A stretch of DNA of 64,000 bases from Domibacillus aminovorans (lineage in GTDB: Bacteria > Bacillota > Bacilli > Bacillales > Domibacillaceae), in NCBI RefSeq assembly GCF_001643235.1, contig NZ_LQWY01000001.1, positions 1 through 64,000 on the forward strand, given 5' to 3'. This document shows positions 34,970 through 44,132 of this stretch, in pieces. How positions within the stretch are numbered: the stretch's first letter is position 1; every line of letters begins with the position of its first letter. Both the position numbers and the translations under genes were made by a program. The notes beneath the pieces were generated by a model. That model searched no databases, was not told where the DNA came from, and saw nothing but the letters and a program-made list of their open reading frames with translations.

Positions 34970-35128
34970 GTGTAAACCTCCTTCACCTTACATTTATGTA
35001 CTCTGTTTATAATCTTAGCATATTACGGGATCGGCGGCATAAAAAAGTTTTTCTTTTTCTTGACGATTTTTGCAGTAAAATAAAAAGAATAGAAACTAGG
35101 CAATAGCCTGGATAAAAAGGGAGATAAT

Positions 35129-35317
35129 ATGATGGATAACAAACAGATGGAATTTATGCAAATTGCGATGAACTATTTACCAAATGCACAGGAAAAAATG
35201 AAAGAAGCCGGTATCGAGTTTTCTCCTGCAATGGCAGAGCCCTTTTTTGGCTTATTTATGAACGTCATGCAAGAAGCGTATGAACTCGGCAAAAAAGATG
35301 CACAAACGGAAAAATAA
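35129..35317 (+). CDS. comZ: ComG operon repressor ComZ
   Basis: The 62-residue helical protein (MEFMQIAMNYLPNAQEKM, then NVMQEAYELGKKDAQTEK) matches ComZ, which lowers expression of the comG operon of the DNA-uptake pseudopilus in B. subtilis. In that genome it also lies by fabHA. GGGAG precedes two tandem ATGs. It ends at a bidirectional terminator shared with clpB. Confidence 0.85.
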   Translation: MMDNKQMEFMQIAMNYLPNAQEKMKEAGIEFSPAMAEPFFGLFMNVMQEAYELGKKDAQTEK

Positions 35318-35319
35318 GA

Positions 35320-35357
35320 AAAAACAGTGCCGTCCATAATACGGCACTGTTTTTTTG
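35320..35357. terminator. Bidirectional terminator between comZ and clpB
   Basis: AAAAACAGTGCCGT, CCATAAT, ACGGCACTGTTTTT. Confidence 0.95.
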
Positions 35358-35383
35358 TCTCATTGAATGTTGTTTCTGACCAC

Positions 35384-37969
35384 TCACTTCCTAACGACGA
35401 GTTCACCCTCTTTTACATCGACGACTGCCGTTGCACCTGGCAAAATCTCACCGGCAATAATCGAACGAGCTACTTTTGTTTCAATTTGCCGTTGAATGAA
35501 TCGTTTCAATGGGCGGGCACCGAAGACTGGATCATAGCCTTCTTCTACAATGATATCTTTTGCCTCATCCGTAACAGAAAGGGTAATTCCCCGATCCGCC
35601 AGACGCTCATCCAATCCCACCAAAATTTTACTTGCAATGTCTTTTAAATTGTCACGTGTAAGTGGTTTAAATAGCACGATATCATCGACCCGGTTCAAAA
35701 ACTCCGGCCGGAAATGAGCACGCAGCTGCATCATCACATTATTCTTTGCTTCTTCCGGAATTTCTCCTTCGCTTCCCATTTCAAGCAAATGAGACGACCC
35801 AATATTAGACGTCATAATGAACACTGTATTTTTACAGTCAACCATGCGTCCTTGTGAATCGGTAATCCGGCCATCATCCAGTATTTGCAACAAAATATTA
35901 AACACATCCGGATGCGCTTTCTCCACTTCATCCAGCAGCACGACAGAATATGGCCGACGGCGAATCGCTTCTGTCAACTGACCGCCTTCTTCATACCCTA
36001 CATACCCTGGAGGCGCTCCAACAAGCCTTGACACGGAATGTTTCTCCATGTACTCGGACATATCAAGACGAATCATCTGCTCTTCACTGTCAAACAGCAC
36101 ATCGGCAAGCGTCTTCGCCAACTCCGTTTTACCGACACCGGTTGGTCCGAGAAATAAGAAAGAGCCGATTGGGCGATTCGGATCTTTAATACCCGCTCGT
36201 GCCCGCAGTACCGCATCACTGACAAGTGATACAGCTTCATCCTGTCCAATCACCCGCTCGTGTAAAATGTCTTCAAGACGCAATAATTTTTCACGCTCGC
36301 CTTCCACCAATTTCGTTACTGGAATGCCTGTCCAGCGCGCCACAATCGATGCAATTTCTTCTTCTGTTACTTCTTCACGAAGGAGCCGGTTCTCTTTTTC
36401 ATCCGCAGCGCCCGCTTCCAAGTCGACTAATTCTTTCTCTACAGCCGGAATTTGTCCATGGCGCAGCTCAGCTGCCCGATTTAAATCATAACGGCTTTCT
36501 GCATCTTCCAGTTCACGACGCAGACGATCGAGTTCGCCCCGCTTCTCTTTTACATGCATAATCGCTTCTTTTTCACCCATCCATTGGGCCTTCATGGTAT
36601 CTGCTTGTTCCTTTAAATTGGATAATTCTTTTTGAATGTGAACAAGACGCGCAGCACTTTCCGCATCTTTTTCTTTTCGCAGCGCTGCTTCTTCAATTTC
36701 CAGCTGCATAACACGTCTCATCACGGCATCGAGTTCAGTCGGCATCGAATCAATTTCCGTCCGGATCATCGCACATGCTTCATCCATCAAGTCAATTGCT
36801 TTGTCCGGTAAAAAACGATCTGTAATATAGCGATTGGACAATGTGGCAGCTGCAACGAGCGCCCGGTCGTGAATGTTTACGCCATGATGAATTTCAAACC
36901 GTTCTTTCAAGCCACGCAATATCGAAATTGTATCTTCAATCGTCGGTTCTGACACGAGTACAGGCTGAAAACGTCGCTCCAGTGCCGGATCTTTTTCAAT
37001 GTATTGGCGATGTTCATCGAGCGTCGTCGCACCAATACAATGAAGTTCACCCCTTGCGAGCATTGGCTTAAGCATATTGCCCGCATCCATCGATCCTTCT
37101 GTTTTCCCTGCACCGACAATTGTATGAATTTCATCAATAAATAATAAAATATTGCCTTCGCTTTTCTTTACTTCATTCAACACGGCTTGTAACCGTTCTT
37201 CAAACTCCCCACGAAATTTGGCACCAGCAATGAGCGAACTCATGTCAAGCGAAAAAATCGTTTTATCTTTCAAGCCGTCTGGTACATCTTTGCGAACAAT
37301 TCGCCAAGCTAGCCCTTCTACAATAGCGGTCTTTCCTGTTCCCGGTTCTCCAATTAATACTGGATTGTTTTTCGTTTTCCGCGATAAAATCCGAATCACA
37401 TGCCGGATTTCATCATCACGGCCAATGACTGGATCAATTTTCCCCGCACGTACTTCTTCGACTAAATCACGTCCGTATTTCGCTAGTGCTTCATAGCCTG
37501 CTTCTGGATTTTGTGTCGTCACTTTTTCATTCCCCCTAATCTCATGAATGGCGTTTAAGATGGCCTTTTCCGTCACGTGTTCTTTTTTTAAAACGTCTGC
37601 AATCACTTTGCCTGCTGAAAAAATCGTCGCTGTCATATGTTCAACGGATAAATACGCATCATCGAACTCTTTTTGAATGCTTGTCGCTTTTTGAAACCAT
37701 GTGTTCAATCCACTTGATAAATAAGCACCGTACTGCGCGTCTCCAGAAACGACCGGCTTTGTTTGAATCGCTTGCTGCAAAACGCGGAGCAACACAGCTC
37801 TTTTCATTCCTGCCCGCTCGAGAATTCGGCTGAACAGTCCATCTTCTTTTGAAGTGAGTGCTATCATCATGTGCACGGTATCCACATCAGAATGGTTTCG
37901 TTCAACAGCGCTTTGCTGAGCTGCGGCAAGTGCTTCCTGCATCGTATATGTCATGTTGTCCATCTTCAT
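35384..37969 (-). CDS. clpB: ATP-dependent chaperone ClpB
   Basis: The 861-residue Hsp100 disaggregase has an N domain (1-145), a first AAA domain with [13 protein letters not shown], a coiled-coil M domain (about 410-530, [13 protein letters not shown]) and a second AAA domain with [12 protein letters not shown]. It pulls apart aggregates with DnaK and lacks the IGF loop of ClpP-bound Clp proteins as far as I can see. AGGAGG lies 7 bases before the ATG and a CtsR-like site adjoins it. B. subtilis has no clpB, so its place next to comZ is a clear difference. Confidence 0.96.
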   Translation of the reverse strand: MKMDNMTYTMQEALAAAQQSAVERNHSDVDTVHMMIALTSKEDGLFSRILERAGMKRAVLLRVLQQAIQTKPVVSGDAQYGAYLSSGLNTWFQKATSIQKEFDDAYLSVEHMTATIFSAGKVIADVLKKEHVTEKAILNAIHEIRGNEKVTTQNPEAGYEALAKYGRDLVEEVRAGKIDPVIGRDDEIRHVIRILSRKTKNNPVLIGEPGTGKTAIVEGLAWRIVRKDVPDGLKDKTIFSLDMSSLIAGAKFRGEFEERLQAVLNEVKKSEGNILLFIDEIHTIVGAGKTEGSMDAGNMLKPMLARGELHCIGATTLDEHRQYIEKDPALERRFQPVLVSEPTIEDTISILRGLKERFEIHHGVNIHDRALVAAATLSNRYITDRFLPDKAIDLMDEACAMIRTEIDSMPTELDAVMRRVMQLEIEEAALRKEKDAESAARLVHIQKELSNLKEQADTMKAQWMGEKEAIMHVKEKRGELDRLRRELEDAESRYDLNRAAELRHGQIPAVEKELVDLEAGAADEKENRLLREEVTEEEIASIVARWTGIPVTKLVEGEREKLLRLEDILHERVIGQDEAVSLVSDAVLRARAGIKDPNRPIGSFLFLGPTGVGKTELAKTLADVLFDSEEQMIRLDMSEYMEKHSVSRLVGAPPGYVGYEEGGQLTEAIRRRPYSVVLLDEVEKAHPDVFNILLQILDDGRITDSQGRMVDCKNTVFIMTSNIGSSHLLEMGSEGEIPEEAKNNVMMQLRAHFRPEFLNRVDDIVLFKPLTRDNLKDIASKILVGLDERLADRGITLSVTDEAKDIIVEEGYDPVFGARPLKRFIQRQIETKVARSIIAGEILPGATAVVDVKEGELVVRK

Positions 37970-37980
37970 CCCAAAACCTC

Positions 37981-37997
37981 CTTGACCTTTTTTGACC
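37981..37997 (-). promoter_or_regulatory. CtsR operator of clpB
   Basis: Minus strand GGTCAAAAAAGGTCAAG: two heptads GGTCAAA/GGTCAAG spaced by AAA, as in CtsR boxes. It overlaps the ribosome site, and a weak promoter TTTGCG-N18-TAAAAT lies upstream. This predicts heat-shock control through CtsR. Confidence 0.85.
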
Positions 37998-38039
37998 TTT
38001 CATTCATTTTAATTTATTCCCTTTTTTTTCGCAAAGATA

Positions 38040-38658
38040 ACGGCGTGATTAACTTTATTTTATCGGCTTTCAGGGACGCATTTTGTCTGCCACCGTTAGA
38101 CGGAATCCATCCGACAACTATTTTGTTTACTTGCTTGTGGAACAGGAAGTCAAAGAACTTTCTAAAACAAACTCCGCTGTTTGGGGTTGATATGGGCTTG
38201 AAAAACTTCGCTATTTTGTCGGATGGATCGCTGAGTGCTGTATGAAAACCCAACGTTTTTTCGAAGATTGGAGAAGAAACTCGCCAATGTAAGAACCGAT
38301 TACCTGCAAAAAATCTCAACCACCATCATCAAAAACGACGATGTGATCGAAATAGAAGACTTGCAGGTATCCAACATGCTTAAAAACCACCAGCTCTCGA
38401 AAGCCATCAGTGAAGTGTTGTGATCAGAGTTCTGTGCAATGCAGGAATACAAAGCAAAGAGGTACGGGAAACAAGGTCATCGTTGTCGGGAAAACATTCC
38501 CTCCCAGCCAGCTCTGTTCCTCCCGCGGATATCAACACAAAACGGTGAAAGACCTGAAGCTACGCGAATGGACATACAGATGCGGCAGGCATCACGACCG
38601 AGACATCAATGCCGCAAACAACTTAAAAGCAGAAGCACTCAGACTTTTACAGGTTTGA
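38040..38658 (+). pseudogene. Decayed TnpB (IS200/IS605 OrfB) gene
   Basis: Pieces of a TnpB read through in different frames: LSATVRRNPSDNYFVYLLVE, then GVDMGLKNFAILSDG (RuvC first Asp), then NVRTDYLQKISTTIIKND with [14 protein letters not shown] (RuvC Glu), then AKRYGK...[16 protein letters not shown] and [20 protein letters not shown] (last Asp). Frameshifts occur near 38190, 38240 and 38460, with a stop near 38421. About 35 residues are missing after RRLEKKLA, the N-terminal half is gone, and one zinc-finger Cys is Arg (CSSRGY). No TnpA is present. It is dead as a nuclease. Confidence 0.9.
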
Positions 38659-38803
38659 ACACGTCGGAGGCCAATGCCGTTTGTATGATGAGCCGCAGAG
38701 GCTGTGGAGATTGCCTGATCAAAAATGGGCGGTGACGTTGGTGTTCTCAAAAATCCCCCACTTCAACGAAAATGCGTTTCTTTCGTAAATGGCGGGTAGT
38801 TCA
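38600..38803 (+). ncRNA. Remnant of the TnpB guide RNA (reRNA/omega RNA) and right end
   Basis: Downstream of the tnpB remnant the sequence ACGTCGGAGGCCAATGCCG, GCCGCAGAGGCTGTGGAG and the terminal hairpin (CCCCCACTTCAACG... to GGCGGGTAGTTCA) resemble the 3' RNA and right end of IS1341-type elements. The element end is probably at TAGTTCA, 38797-38803; the following bases would have served as guide. The 5' limit is uncertain. Confidence 0.55.
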
Positions 38804-38820
38804 TACTCGAAAATAACTAG

Positions 38821-38849
38821 TTGTTATGCACACTTAACACCTTTACAAT
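38821..38849 (+). promoter_or_regulatory. Promoter of the fnr-like gene
   Basis: TTGTTA (38821-38826), 17 bases, TACAAT (38844-38849), beginning 17 bases beyond the right end of the IS remnant. Confidence 0.7.
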
Positions 38850-38873
38850 AAGAGATAAGGAGGTGGAAATCGA

Positions 38874-39566
38874 GTGGTATTTGACCCGTCGCTTTCACGT
38901 ACACTGGAAGCTTTATTTACAGAAGAGCAACATGTGTGTTCGTTTAAAAAAGGCACTTACTTGTTTCAAGAAGGGGAAGCGGCATCTAACATTTTCTGGC
39001 TGCAGTCCGGCAAAATACAGATTGGCAAAGTTATACCCGATGGTCGTGAATTAACCATTCGGATTTCAAAAGCAATGGATATGCTAATTGAAATGGCACT
39101 GTTTGAAGAAGATGCGAATTATACAATGAATGCCAGAGCCATCGAATCTGGTGAAGCACTTGTCATCCCCCGATGGAAACTAGAATCGGCGTTGTCATCA
39201 AAAACGGAATTAATGGTGCAGTGGCTTCGCTATACGCATAACCACCATTTACGGACACAGTCAAAGCTCCGAGATCTCGTCTTGAACGGGAAAAAAGGCG
39301 GTGTTTATTCAACACTGATTCGGATGGGCAACACGTTTGGAGAAAAAACAGAAGATGGTCTACGACTAAATGTGTCGCTGACGAACCAAGAAATGGCGAA
39401 CTTATGCGGCACGTCGCGTGAAGTCGTCAATCGGCTGCTTTCGGAACTGAGAAAAGAAGGCATCATTAAAATGAAGCGTAACCGTATCATATTATGCGAC
39501 ATTGATTATTTAAAACAGGAAGTGAACTGTGAAAACTGTCCGATTGATATGTGCCAAATTGATTAA
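38874..39566 (+). CDS. fnr: Crp/Fnr family regulator with C-terminal cysteine cluster
   Basis: The 230-residue protein has a cyclic-nucleotide-type beta roll (CSFKKGTYLFQEGEAASNIF, to about 120), a dimer helix and a winged helix with VSLTNQEMANLCGTSREVVN. The C terminus carries C219-x2-C222-x4-C227 (CENCPIDMC), the arrangement that binds the 4Fe-4S cluster in B. subtilis Fnr. It is therefore probably an oxygen sensor that activates anaerobic genes when the cluster is intact. GTG start, with AGGAGG 10 bases upstream. Its promoter abuts the IS remnant. A different Crp/Fnr subgroup is possible, but the Cys spacing favours Fnr. Confidence 0.85.
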   Translation: MVFDPSLSRTLEALFTEEQHVCSFKKGTYLFQEGEAASNIFWLQSGKIQIGKVIPDGRELTIRISKAMDMLIEMALFEEDANYTMNARAIESGEALVIPRWKLESALSSKTELMVQWLRYTHNHHLRTQSKLRDLVLNGKKGGVYSTLIRMGNTFGEKTEDGLRLNVSLTNQEMANLCGTSREVVNRLLSELRKEGIIKMKRNRIILCDIDYLKQEVNCENCPIDMCQID

Positions 39567-39612
39567 AAAAGATGGAGGGTCCCCAAGTATCGGAGTCCTC
39601 CATCTCTTTTTA
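39567..39612. terminator. Bidirectional terminator between fnr and yitW
   Basis: AAAAAAGATGGAGG and CCTCCATCTCTTTTT flank an 18-base loop. Confidence 0.92.
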
Positions 39613-39918
39613 TTGAATGCCTAATGCAATTTTTGCATAGCGTGACATCATGTCGCGTGACCATGTCGGCGTCCATACAATGTTCGTTTCCACTTCTTTC
39701 ACTTCTGGAATATCGGCAAGCGCTGCTTTCACTTGATCGACGATAACGCCGGCAAGTGGACAGCCCATTGACGTCAATGTCATCGTAATTGTTGTTTTTC
39801 CTTCCGCGTCCATATCGACGTCATAGACAAGCCCAAGGTTGACGATGTCAATACCGAGTTCCGGATCGACAACCTGCTCAAGCGCACCCATAATATTTTC
39901 TTTTAAATCTTGATCCAT
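39610..39918 (-). CDS. yitW: Metal-sulfur cluster assembly factor (MIP18/DUF59 family, YitW)
   Basis: The 102-residue protein has the DUF59 pattern: VVDPELGIDIVNLGLVYDV and LTSMGCPLAGVIVDQV with the conserved Cys. The family (SufT, PaaD, MIP18) helps mature Fe-S proteins. AAGGAG precedes the ATG at 39918. It lies next to yitU as in B. subtilis, and beside a probable Fe-S regulator. Confidence 0.92.
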   Translation of the reverse strand: MDQDLKENIMGALEQVVDPELGIDIVNLGLVYDVDMDAEGKTTITMTLTSMGCPLAGVIVDQVKAALADIPEVKEVETNIVWTPTWSRDMMSRYAKIALGIQ

Positions 39919-40063
39919 GTTAAAAAACACTCCTTCCTTTTCTCATCTCTTCTTATCATAACAGACAAACATATAAATAAACAAAAAGCCTGCCTCTTTA
40001 CAAATAAGGGCCCTACCCTCTACACTTAAAAGGAGAAACAGGAAAAGGAGAGAGAGATGCAGA

Positions 40064-40882
40064 ATGGAAAAACATTTAATTGTACTTGATCTCGATGGAA
40101 CATTATTGACTGATGAAAAAACGATCTCTTTCCGAACGAAGCAAGCGATCCATGCGGCAATGGAGCAAGGCCACGAAGTAATGATTGCAACGGGCCGCCC
40201 GTTTCGCTCCAGTGTACCATACTACAGTGAGCTCGGATTAAAAACACCGATCGTCAACTTTAATGGTGCATTCGTTCACCATCCTGGCAATGCCAAATGG
40301 GGGATGTTTCATGAGCCGATGGAGTTAAAAACAGCAATCGATATCGTTGAAGCATGTCAATCGTTCACTTTTCAAAATATCATCGCTGAAGTACTCGATG
40401 ATGTCTATTTTCACTATCACGATGAAAAACTCATCGATGTATTTGAAATGGGCAGCGCCGGCATTACATGCGGTGATTTGCGCAACATGCTGACTGATCA
40501 TCCAACAAGTATGCTCATTCATGCGACAGAAGAACAGGTGCCAGAAATACGACGGCATTTAAGCGATGTTCATGCCGAAGTGATCGATCACCGGCGTTGG
40601 GCAGCGCCGTGGCATGTTATCGAAATCGTCAAAAGCGGCATGAGCAAAGCAGTCGGCTTAAAGCGTATTTCCGACTGGATCGGCATTCCGCCCGAACGCA
40701 TTATTGCTTTCGGTGATGAAGACAATGACTTAGAAATGATCGATTTTGCCGGCATCGGGGTCGCAATGGGCAACGGGATTAAGGAATTAAAATCGATTGC
40801 GAATGAAACGACCGCTTCAAATGAAGACGACGGCATCGCCCTTTTTCTAGAAGAACGGTTATCACTAAACATACACGTTTAA
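40064..40882 (+). CDS. yitU: HAD-superfamily phosphatase, Cof type (YitU)
   Basis: The 272-residue protein begins LIVLDLDGTLLTDEKTIS with the nucleophile Asp of motif I and has motif II in IATGRPF, motif III Lys in EIVKSGMSKAVGLK and motif IV in IIAFGDEDNDLEMI. The large C2 cap is of the Cof type. In B. subtilis YitU is one of several HAD enzymes able to dephosphorylate the riboflavin precursor; the true substrate here is not certain. GGAGAGAG precedes the ATG. Confidence 0.9.
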   Translation: MEKHLIVLDLDGTLLTDEKTISFRTKQAIHAAMEQGHEVMIATGRPFRSSVPYYSELGLKTPIVNFNGAFVHHPGNAKWGMFHEPMELKTAIDIVEACQSFTFQNIIAEVLDDVYFHYHDEKLIDVFEMGSAGITCGDLRNMLTDHPTSMLIHATEEQVPEIRRHLSDVHAEVIDHRRWAAPWHVIEIVKSGMSKAVGLKRISDWIGIPPERIIAFGDEDNDLEMIDFAGIGVAMGNGIKELKSIANETTASNEDDGIALFLEERLSLNIHV

Positions 40883-40903
40883 ACTGAATAAACAAGGATG
40901 GTT

Positions 40904-41797
40904 ATGATGGAACGCATTCAATTAACAGATGACCTGTCATTTTCCCGATTCATTCACGGATCATGGCGACTTGCCGACTGGCAATATTCTACTAAAAAAA
41001 CACTTGATTTAATTGAACACGCAATGGAGCGTGGGATTACAACATTCGATCATGCTGATATTTATGGAGGCTATACATGTGAAACGCTATTTGGCGACGC
41101 ACTAAATGAAAAACCATCATTGCGTTATCAAATGGAACTCGTCACGAAATGCGGCATCGTTTTGCCGTCTGAACAGCGCCCTAAGCATTACAATACCACG
41201 AAACCTCATATTATCGCGTCGGTTGAGCAATCATTGCGTAACTTGCGAACCGACTACATTGATTTGCTGCTTATTCATCGACCGGATCCGTTTATGGACC
41301 CTCATGAAACAGCGGAGGCATTCGTTCAGTTAAAAGAAACAGGAAAAGTACGCCATTTTGGTGTGTCCAACTTTAAAGATCATCAATGGCGGATGCTTGA
41401 ATCACACATGACGTTTCCGCTCGTAACGAATCAGTTAGAATTATCTGCCTATCATCTTGAAAACTTCGAAGACGGCACACTTAATTTGTGCCAGGAAAAA
41501 CGAATTGCGCCAATGGCTTGGTCTCCGCTTGCAGGCGGTTCTATTTTTAACGGTACCGATGAAAAAGCCATCAGACTTCGTCAAACACTTCAAGAAGTTG
41601 GCCATGAAATCGGTGCAGACAGAATAGACGAAGTCCTTTACGCATGGCTCATTCGTCATCCAGCACAGATTATGCCGATTATTGGTTCCAGCAAAAAAGA
41701 ACGGATTGACGCTGCTGTAAAATCACTTGATCTATCACTCAATCATGACCAGTGGTTTGCTATTTTGCAAAGTTCCATGGGCCATAGCGTTCCATAA
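40904..41797 (+). CDS. Aldo/keto reductase
   Basis: The 298-residue TIM-barrel reductase has the AKR set: Asp and Tyr in FDHADIYGGYTCE, Lys in LVTKCGI, His in LLIHRPDPFMD, plus VRHFGVSNF and the NADP-binding IMPIIGSSKKERI. It resembles YdhF/YcsN-like oxidoreductases that reduce carbonyls with NADPH; the substrate is unknown. Tandem ATGs at 40904 and 40907 follow AAGG. It lies 15-20 bases after yitU and may share its transcript. Confidence 0.9.
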   Translation: MMERIQLTDDLSFSRFIHGSWRLADWQYSTKKTLDLIEHAMERGITTFDHADIYGGYTCETLFGDALNEKPSLRYQMELVTKCGIVLPSEQRPKHYNTTKPHIIASVEQSLRNLRTDYIDLLLIHRPDPFMDPHETAEAFVQLKETGKVRHFGVSNFKDHQWRMLESHMTFPLVTNQLELSAYHLENFEDGTLNLCQEKRIAPMAWSPLAGGSIFNGTDEKAIRLRQTLQEVGHEIGADRIDEVLYAWLIRHPAQIMPIIGSSKKERIDAAVKSLDLSLNHDQWFAILQSSMGHSVP

Positions 41798-41829
41798 GCA
41801 ACACTAATCTATCTTTTTCAAACAAAAAA

Positions 41830-41879
41830 TAGAGCTGTCCTAGGTCAGTTATTCACTGACTTTTGGGACAGCTCTTTTG
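41830..41879. terminator. Bidirectional terminator
   Basis: AGAGCTGTCC and GGGACAGCTCT with an inner GTCAGT/ACTGAC stem, then TTTTG on the plus strand; it serves the reductase and the GH13-like gene. Confidence 0.9.
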
Positions 41880-41880
41880 T

Positions 41881-43383
41881 TTATTCCTTACCTGCTGCAC
41901 GTTTTCCACGTTTCCAGACGATATAAAGGAAAATCATAAAGGTTACATAAACGATGATCATTGCACCAATAAATGCATAGTTGATCCCTGTTTTTTCCGT
42001 AAGCGCATAAACTTCCGCTTCTTCACGGTCTAAAATAATGGTGAACTCCCCGTCCGCAGCACGTGACATATCACCCGCTAACAGTCCGCGCAATTCTTTT
42101 TCAGGATCAAGTTCATCTACAGGTATCGTTACTTTTTGTGTTTCTCCTGTATTATTAATCGCAACAATCAACGTTTCATTTTCATATTCCCGTTTAAAAA
42201 CGGATAGGCCCTCTTTTTCATAAAGGGGCTTGTACGACCCTTGCCGCAGCGCCGGCAAATCGGCACGCAGTTTAGCAATTTGCTTTATGTAGTCAACAAG
42301 TTCCTGATCCGTCCGAAAATTCATTAATCCGTGTGCATCAACACCAGACTCTCCATTTTGTGCAATTTCTGATCCATAAAAAACAGCCGGCGTCCCCGGT
42401 GTCGTATACATATACGTCAGCGCCATTTTCCAGCGAGCGCCAGGGAACATGTTCTCATTCGCCATATCAAGCGTAAATCGGTCTGTTAACGCAGAATCTG
42501 CCATATGAATGATCTCCAAAGGATCTTTGAACACATCCTGCTCTTTAAGCAGCAGCTCTTTCACTTCTTCTGAAGAACGGTCAACCGTCGCAAACTGCTT
42601 GCGAAGCGGCTCCTGCATCCATGCAGCTGTCACCGAATCAAGACCTGCTTCTTCATAAGCAGCCGCTTCTTCGGGCGTCACATCATTCATTTCACCAATT
42701 AAGTGAAGGGCCGGCAATTTCTCGTCAAATGCTGTCCAGAAAGAAGGAGCAGCACCAGATGCATTGCTGAAAAAGTACCCGTCAATGCCTGTATCATCGG
42801 CAAGCTCGACCGCTACATTAATCAGCGCATTTTGCACGTCTACATTCGCTGTATTAATCTCAGCCATGTTTCCAAGCCAATTTGGCTCCTGTGCACTTGA
42901 GAGCGATGTAAACCAATCCTCTTTAGCTGGATCACCTGCCCACACATGCTTCGTGCTCACACGTGTTGCTGGGAAATCAACAAGAACCCGAATATCCAGT
43001 TCATGCGCCTTTTTTACAAGACGCTGCAGTTCTTTTTTCGATCCGAACTGCTCATTCATCTTGCTATAATCCGTCACACTGTAGCCATGATAGGCCCCTG
43101 CCTCATTTTCAAAAACAGGCGACATGACAATCGATGTGATCCCTAGTTCCTGTAAATAATCAAGCTGGTCTTCTACACCTTTGAAATCTCCACCTTGATA
43201 AGCGGATGGATCTTCATTGTTTACTTGCGCATTATTCGTAGGATCACCATTCATAAAACGGTCTGTCATTAAAAAATACATCGTTTCATCATGCCATTCC
43301 TCACTTTTTTCTTCCGCTAATACGGCGCTTCCAGAAAAAAGGAGAAGCGGGATCATGACGAGCGAAAATAATTGTCTTTTCAC
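41881..43383 (-). CDS. Membrane-anchored GH13 alpha-amylase homologue lacking catalytic residues
   Basis: The protein (500 residues) has a signal peptide (RQLFSLVMIPLLLFSGSAVLA), a GH13 barrel (MYFLMTDRFMNGDP, YQGGDFKGVEDQLDYLQELG, TPGTPAVFYGSEIAQNG) and a C-terminal membrane helix with a basic tail (MIIVYVTFMIFLYIVWKRGK), so it stands outside the cell facing the wall. Catalytic regions are degenerate: region I reads VDFPATRVS instead of DxVxNH, region II GIDGYFFSN instead of GxRxDxxxH (nucleophile Asp near residue 206 is Ser, Arg is Phe), region IV TLDMANEN instead of FVDNHD. Only the acid Glu (IGEMN, about 231) remains. It probably binds rather than cleaves glucan. GTG start at 43383 after GGGGGAAAAGG. 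Confidence 0.88.
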   Translation of the reverse strand: MKRQLFSLVMIPLLLFSGSAVLAEEKSEEWHDETMYFLMTDRFMNGDPTNNAQVNNEDPSAYQGGDFKGVEDQLDYLQELGITSIVMSPVFENEAGAYHGYSVTDYSKMNEQFGSKKELQRLVKKAHELDIRVLVDFPATRVSTKHVWAGDPAKEDWFTSLSSAQEPNWLGNMAEINTANVDVQNALINVAVELADDTGIDGYFFSNASGAAPSFWTAFDEKLPALHLIGEMNDVTPEEAAAYEEAGLDSVTAAWMQEPLRKQFATVDRSSEEVKELLLKEQDVFKDPLEIIHMADSALTDRFTLDMANENMFPGARWKMALTYMYTTPGTPAVFYGSEIAQNGESGVDAHGLMNFRTDQELVDYIKQIAKLRADLPALRQGSYKPLYEKEGLSVFKREYENETLIVAINNTGETQKVTIPVDELDPEKELRGLLAGDMSRAADGEFTIILDREEAEVYALTEKTGINYAFIGAMIIVYVTFMIFLYIVWKRGKRAAGKE

Positions 43384-43481
43384 TGCCTTTTCCCCCTGCG
43401 TCAAAGTGGTTATGCTAACCTTTAGAGTACGCTTTTTACTACTTTGCGTCAAACAATGTTGAGATTGTTCAAGAAACGGAC

Positions 43482-43514
43482 AAAAAACGCCTCTTCCTTT
43501 TCGGAAAAGACGGC
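43482..43514 (-). terminator. Terminator of the small membrane protein gene
   Basis: Minus strand: GCCGTCTTTTCC, GAAAA, GGAAGAGGC then GTTTTTTG; it begins at the stop codon. Confidence 0.75.
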
Positions 43515-43654
43515 TATTTGTCAGTCTGTTCTTTTTCAGTTGGAAAAGGTTCTGAAGAGATCAACGTTTCAGACCTTGTCATATGAATCGACACAGCCCG
43601 CACCGTGTATATAAACAAAATGAATACAAGCAGCCATAATAAAACAGGTAACAC
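43514..43654 (-). CDS. Small single-pass membrane protein
   Basis: A 46-residue gene: MLPVLLWLLVFILFIYTVRA is a single N-terminal membrane helix followed by a polar tail (RSETLISSEPFPTEKEQTDK). GTG start with AAGGAG 9 bases upstream; a terminator begins at its stop codon. Not recognised. It lies between yisL and the GH13-like gene on the same strand. Confidence 0.7.
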   Translation of the reverse strand: MLPVLLWLLVFILFIYTVRAVSIHMTRSETLISSEPFPTEKEQTDK

Positions 43655-43683
43655 TTGATCAGCTCCTTTTCTTTTATTATAAC

Positions 43684-43721
43684 AAAAAAGCTGCGCTATT
43701 AAATAACCGCGCAGCTTTTTT
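43684..43721. terminator. Terminator of yisL
   Basis: AAAAAGCTGCGC and GCGCAGCTTTTT flank a loop; good on both strands. Confidence 0.92.
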
Positions 43722-43743
43722 CGTCGAAATAAGGAATCTACTT

Positions 43744-44091
43744 TTAAGCGATTCCTGGAAGTGCAAACCCTAGAATAATTGTGATAAGAAGCAAAAGAAC
43801 GGCCCCAACTAACACGCCGCCTGTCCCTTTGCCTTTCTTTTTGCGGACAAGCGTCATTTCCATTAAACCGATCGTTAAAATTCCACCGAGCATTTTAAAT
43901 CCATAAAGCATCGGATTTAAGCTGTCAAATGTCACAAACAACATGAACCCTGTGATCAAGATGAGCACATAAAACAGGCGCAGCGCCATATGCAAACCTT
44001 TAGATGGTTTGCCTAGTGCGATAAAAAACAAAACAACGGCTACGACCCATGTTGTAATGTGCACATGTGTTGATGATGTTAAAAAGTCCAT
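43744..44091 (-). CDS. yisL: UPF0344/DUF1516 membrane protein YisL
   Basis: The 115-residue protein has four membrane helices (starting STHVHITTWVVAVVLFFIAL) and matches YisL, a conserved Bacillales membrane protein of unknown function. It follows yisK by 41 bases, the same pair as in B. subtilis. GGGGGA precedes the ATG. Confidence 0.9.
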   Translation of the reverse strand: MDFLTSSTHVHITTWVVAVVLFFIALGKPSKGLHMALRLFYVLILITGFMLFVTFDSLNPMLYGFKMLGGILTIGLMEMTLVRKKKGKGTGGVLVGAVLLLLITIILGFALPGIA

Positions 44092-44132
44092 AATTTTCCC
44101 CCTCCTTTTTGCACTATTATCTTACCACATAA

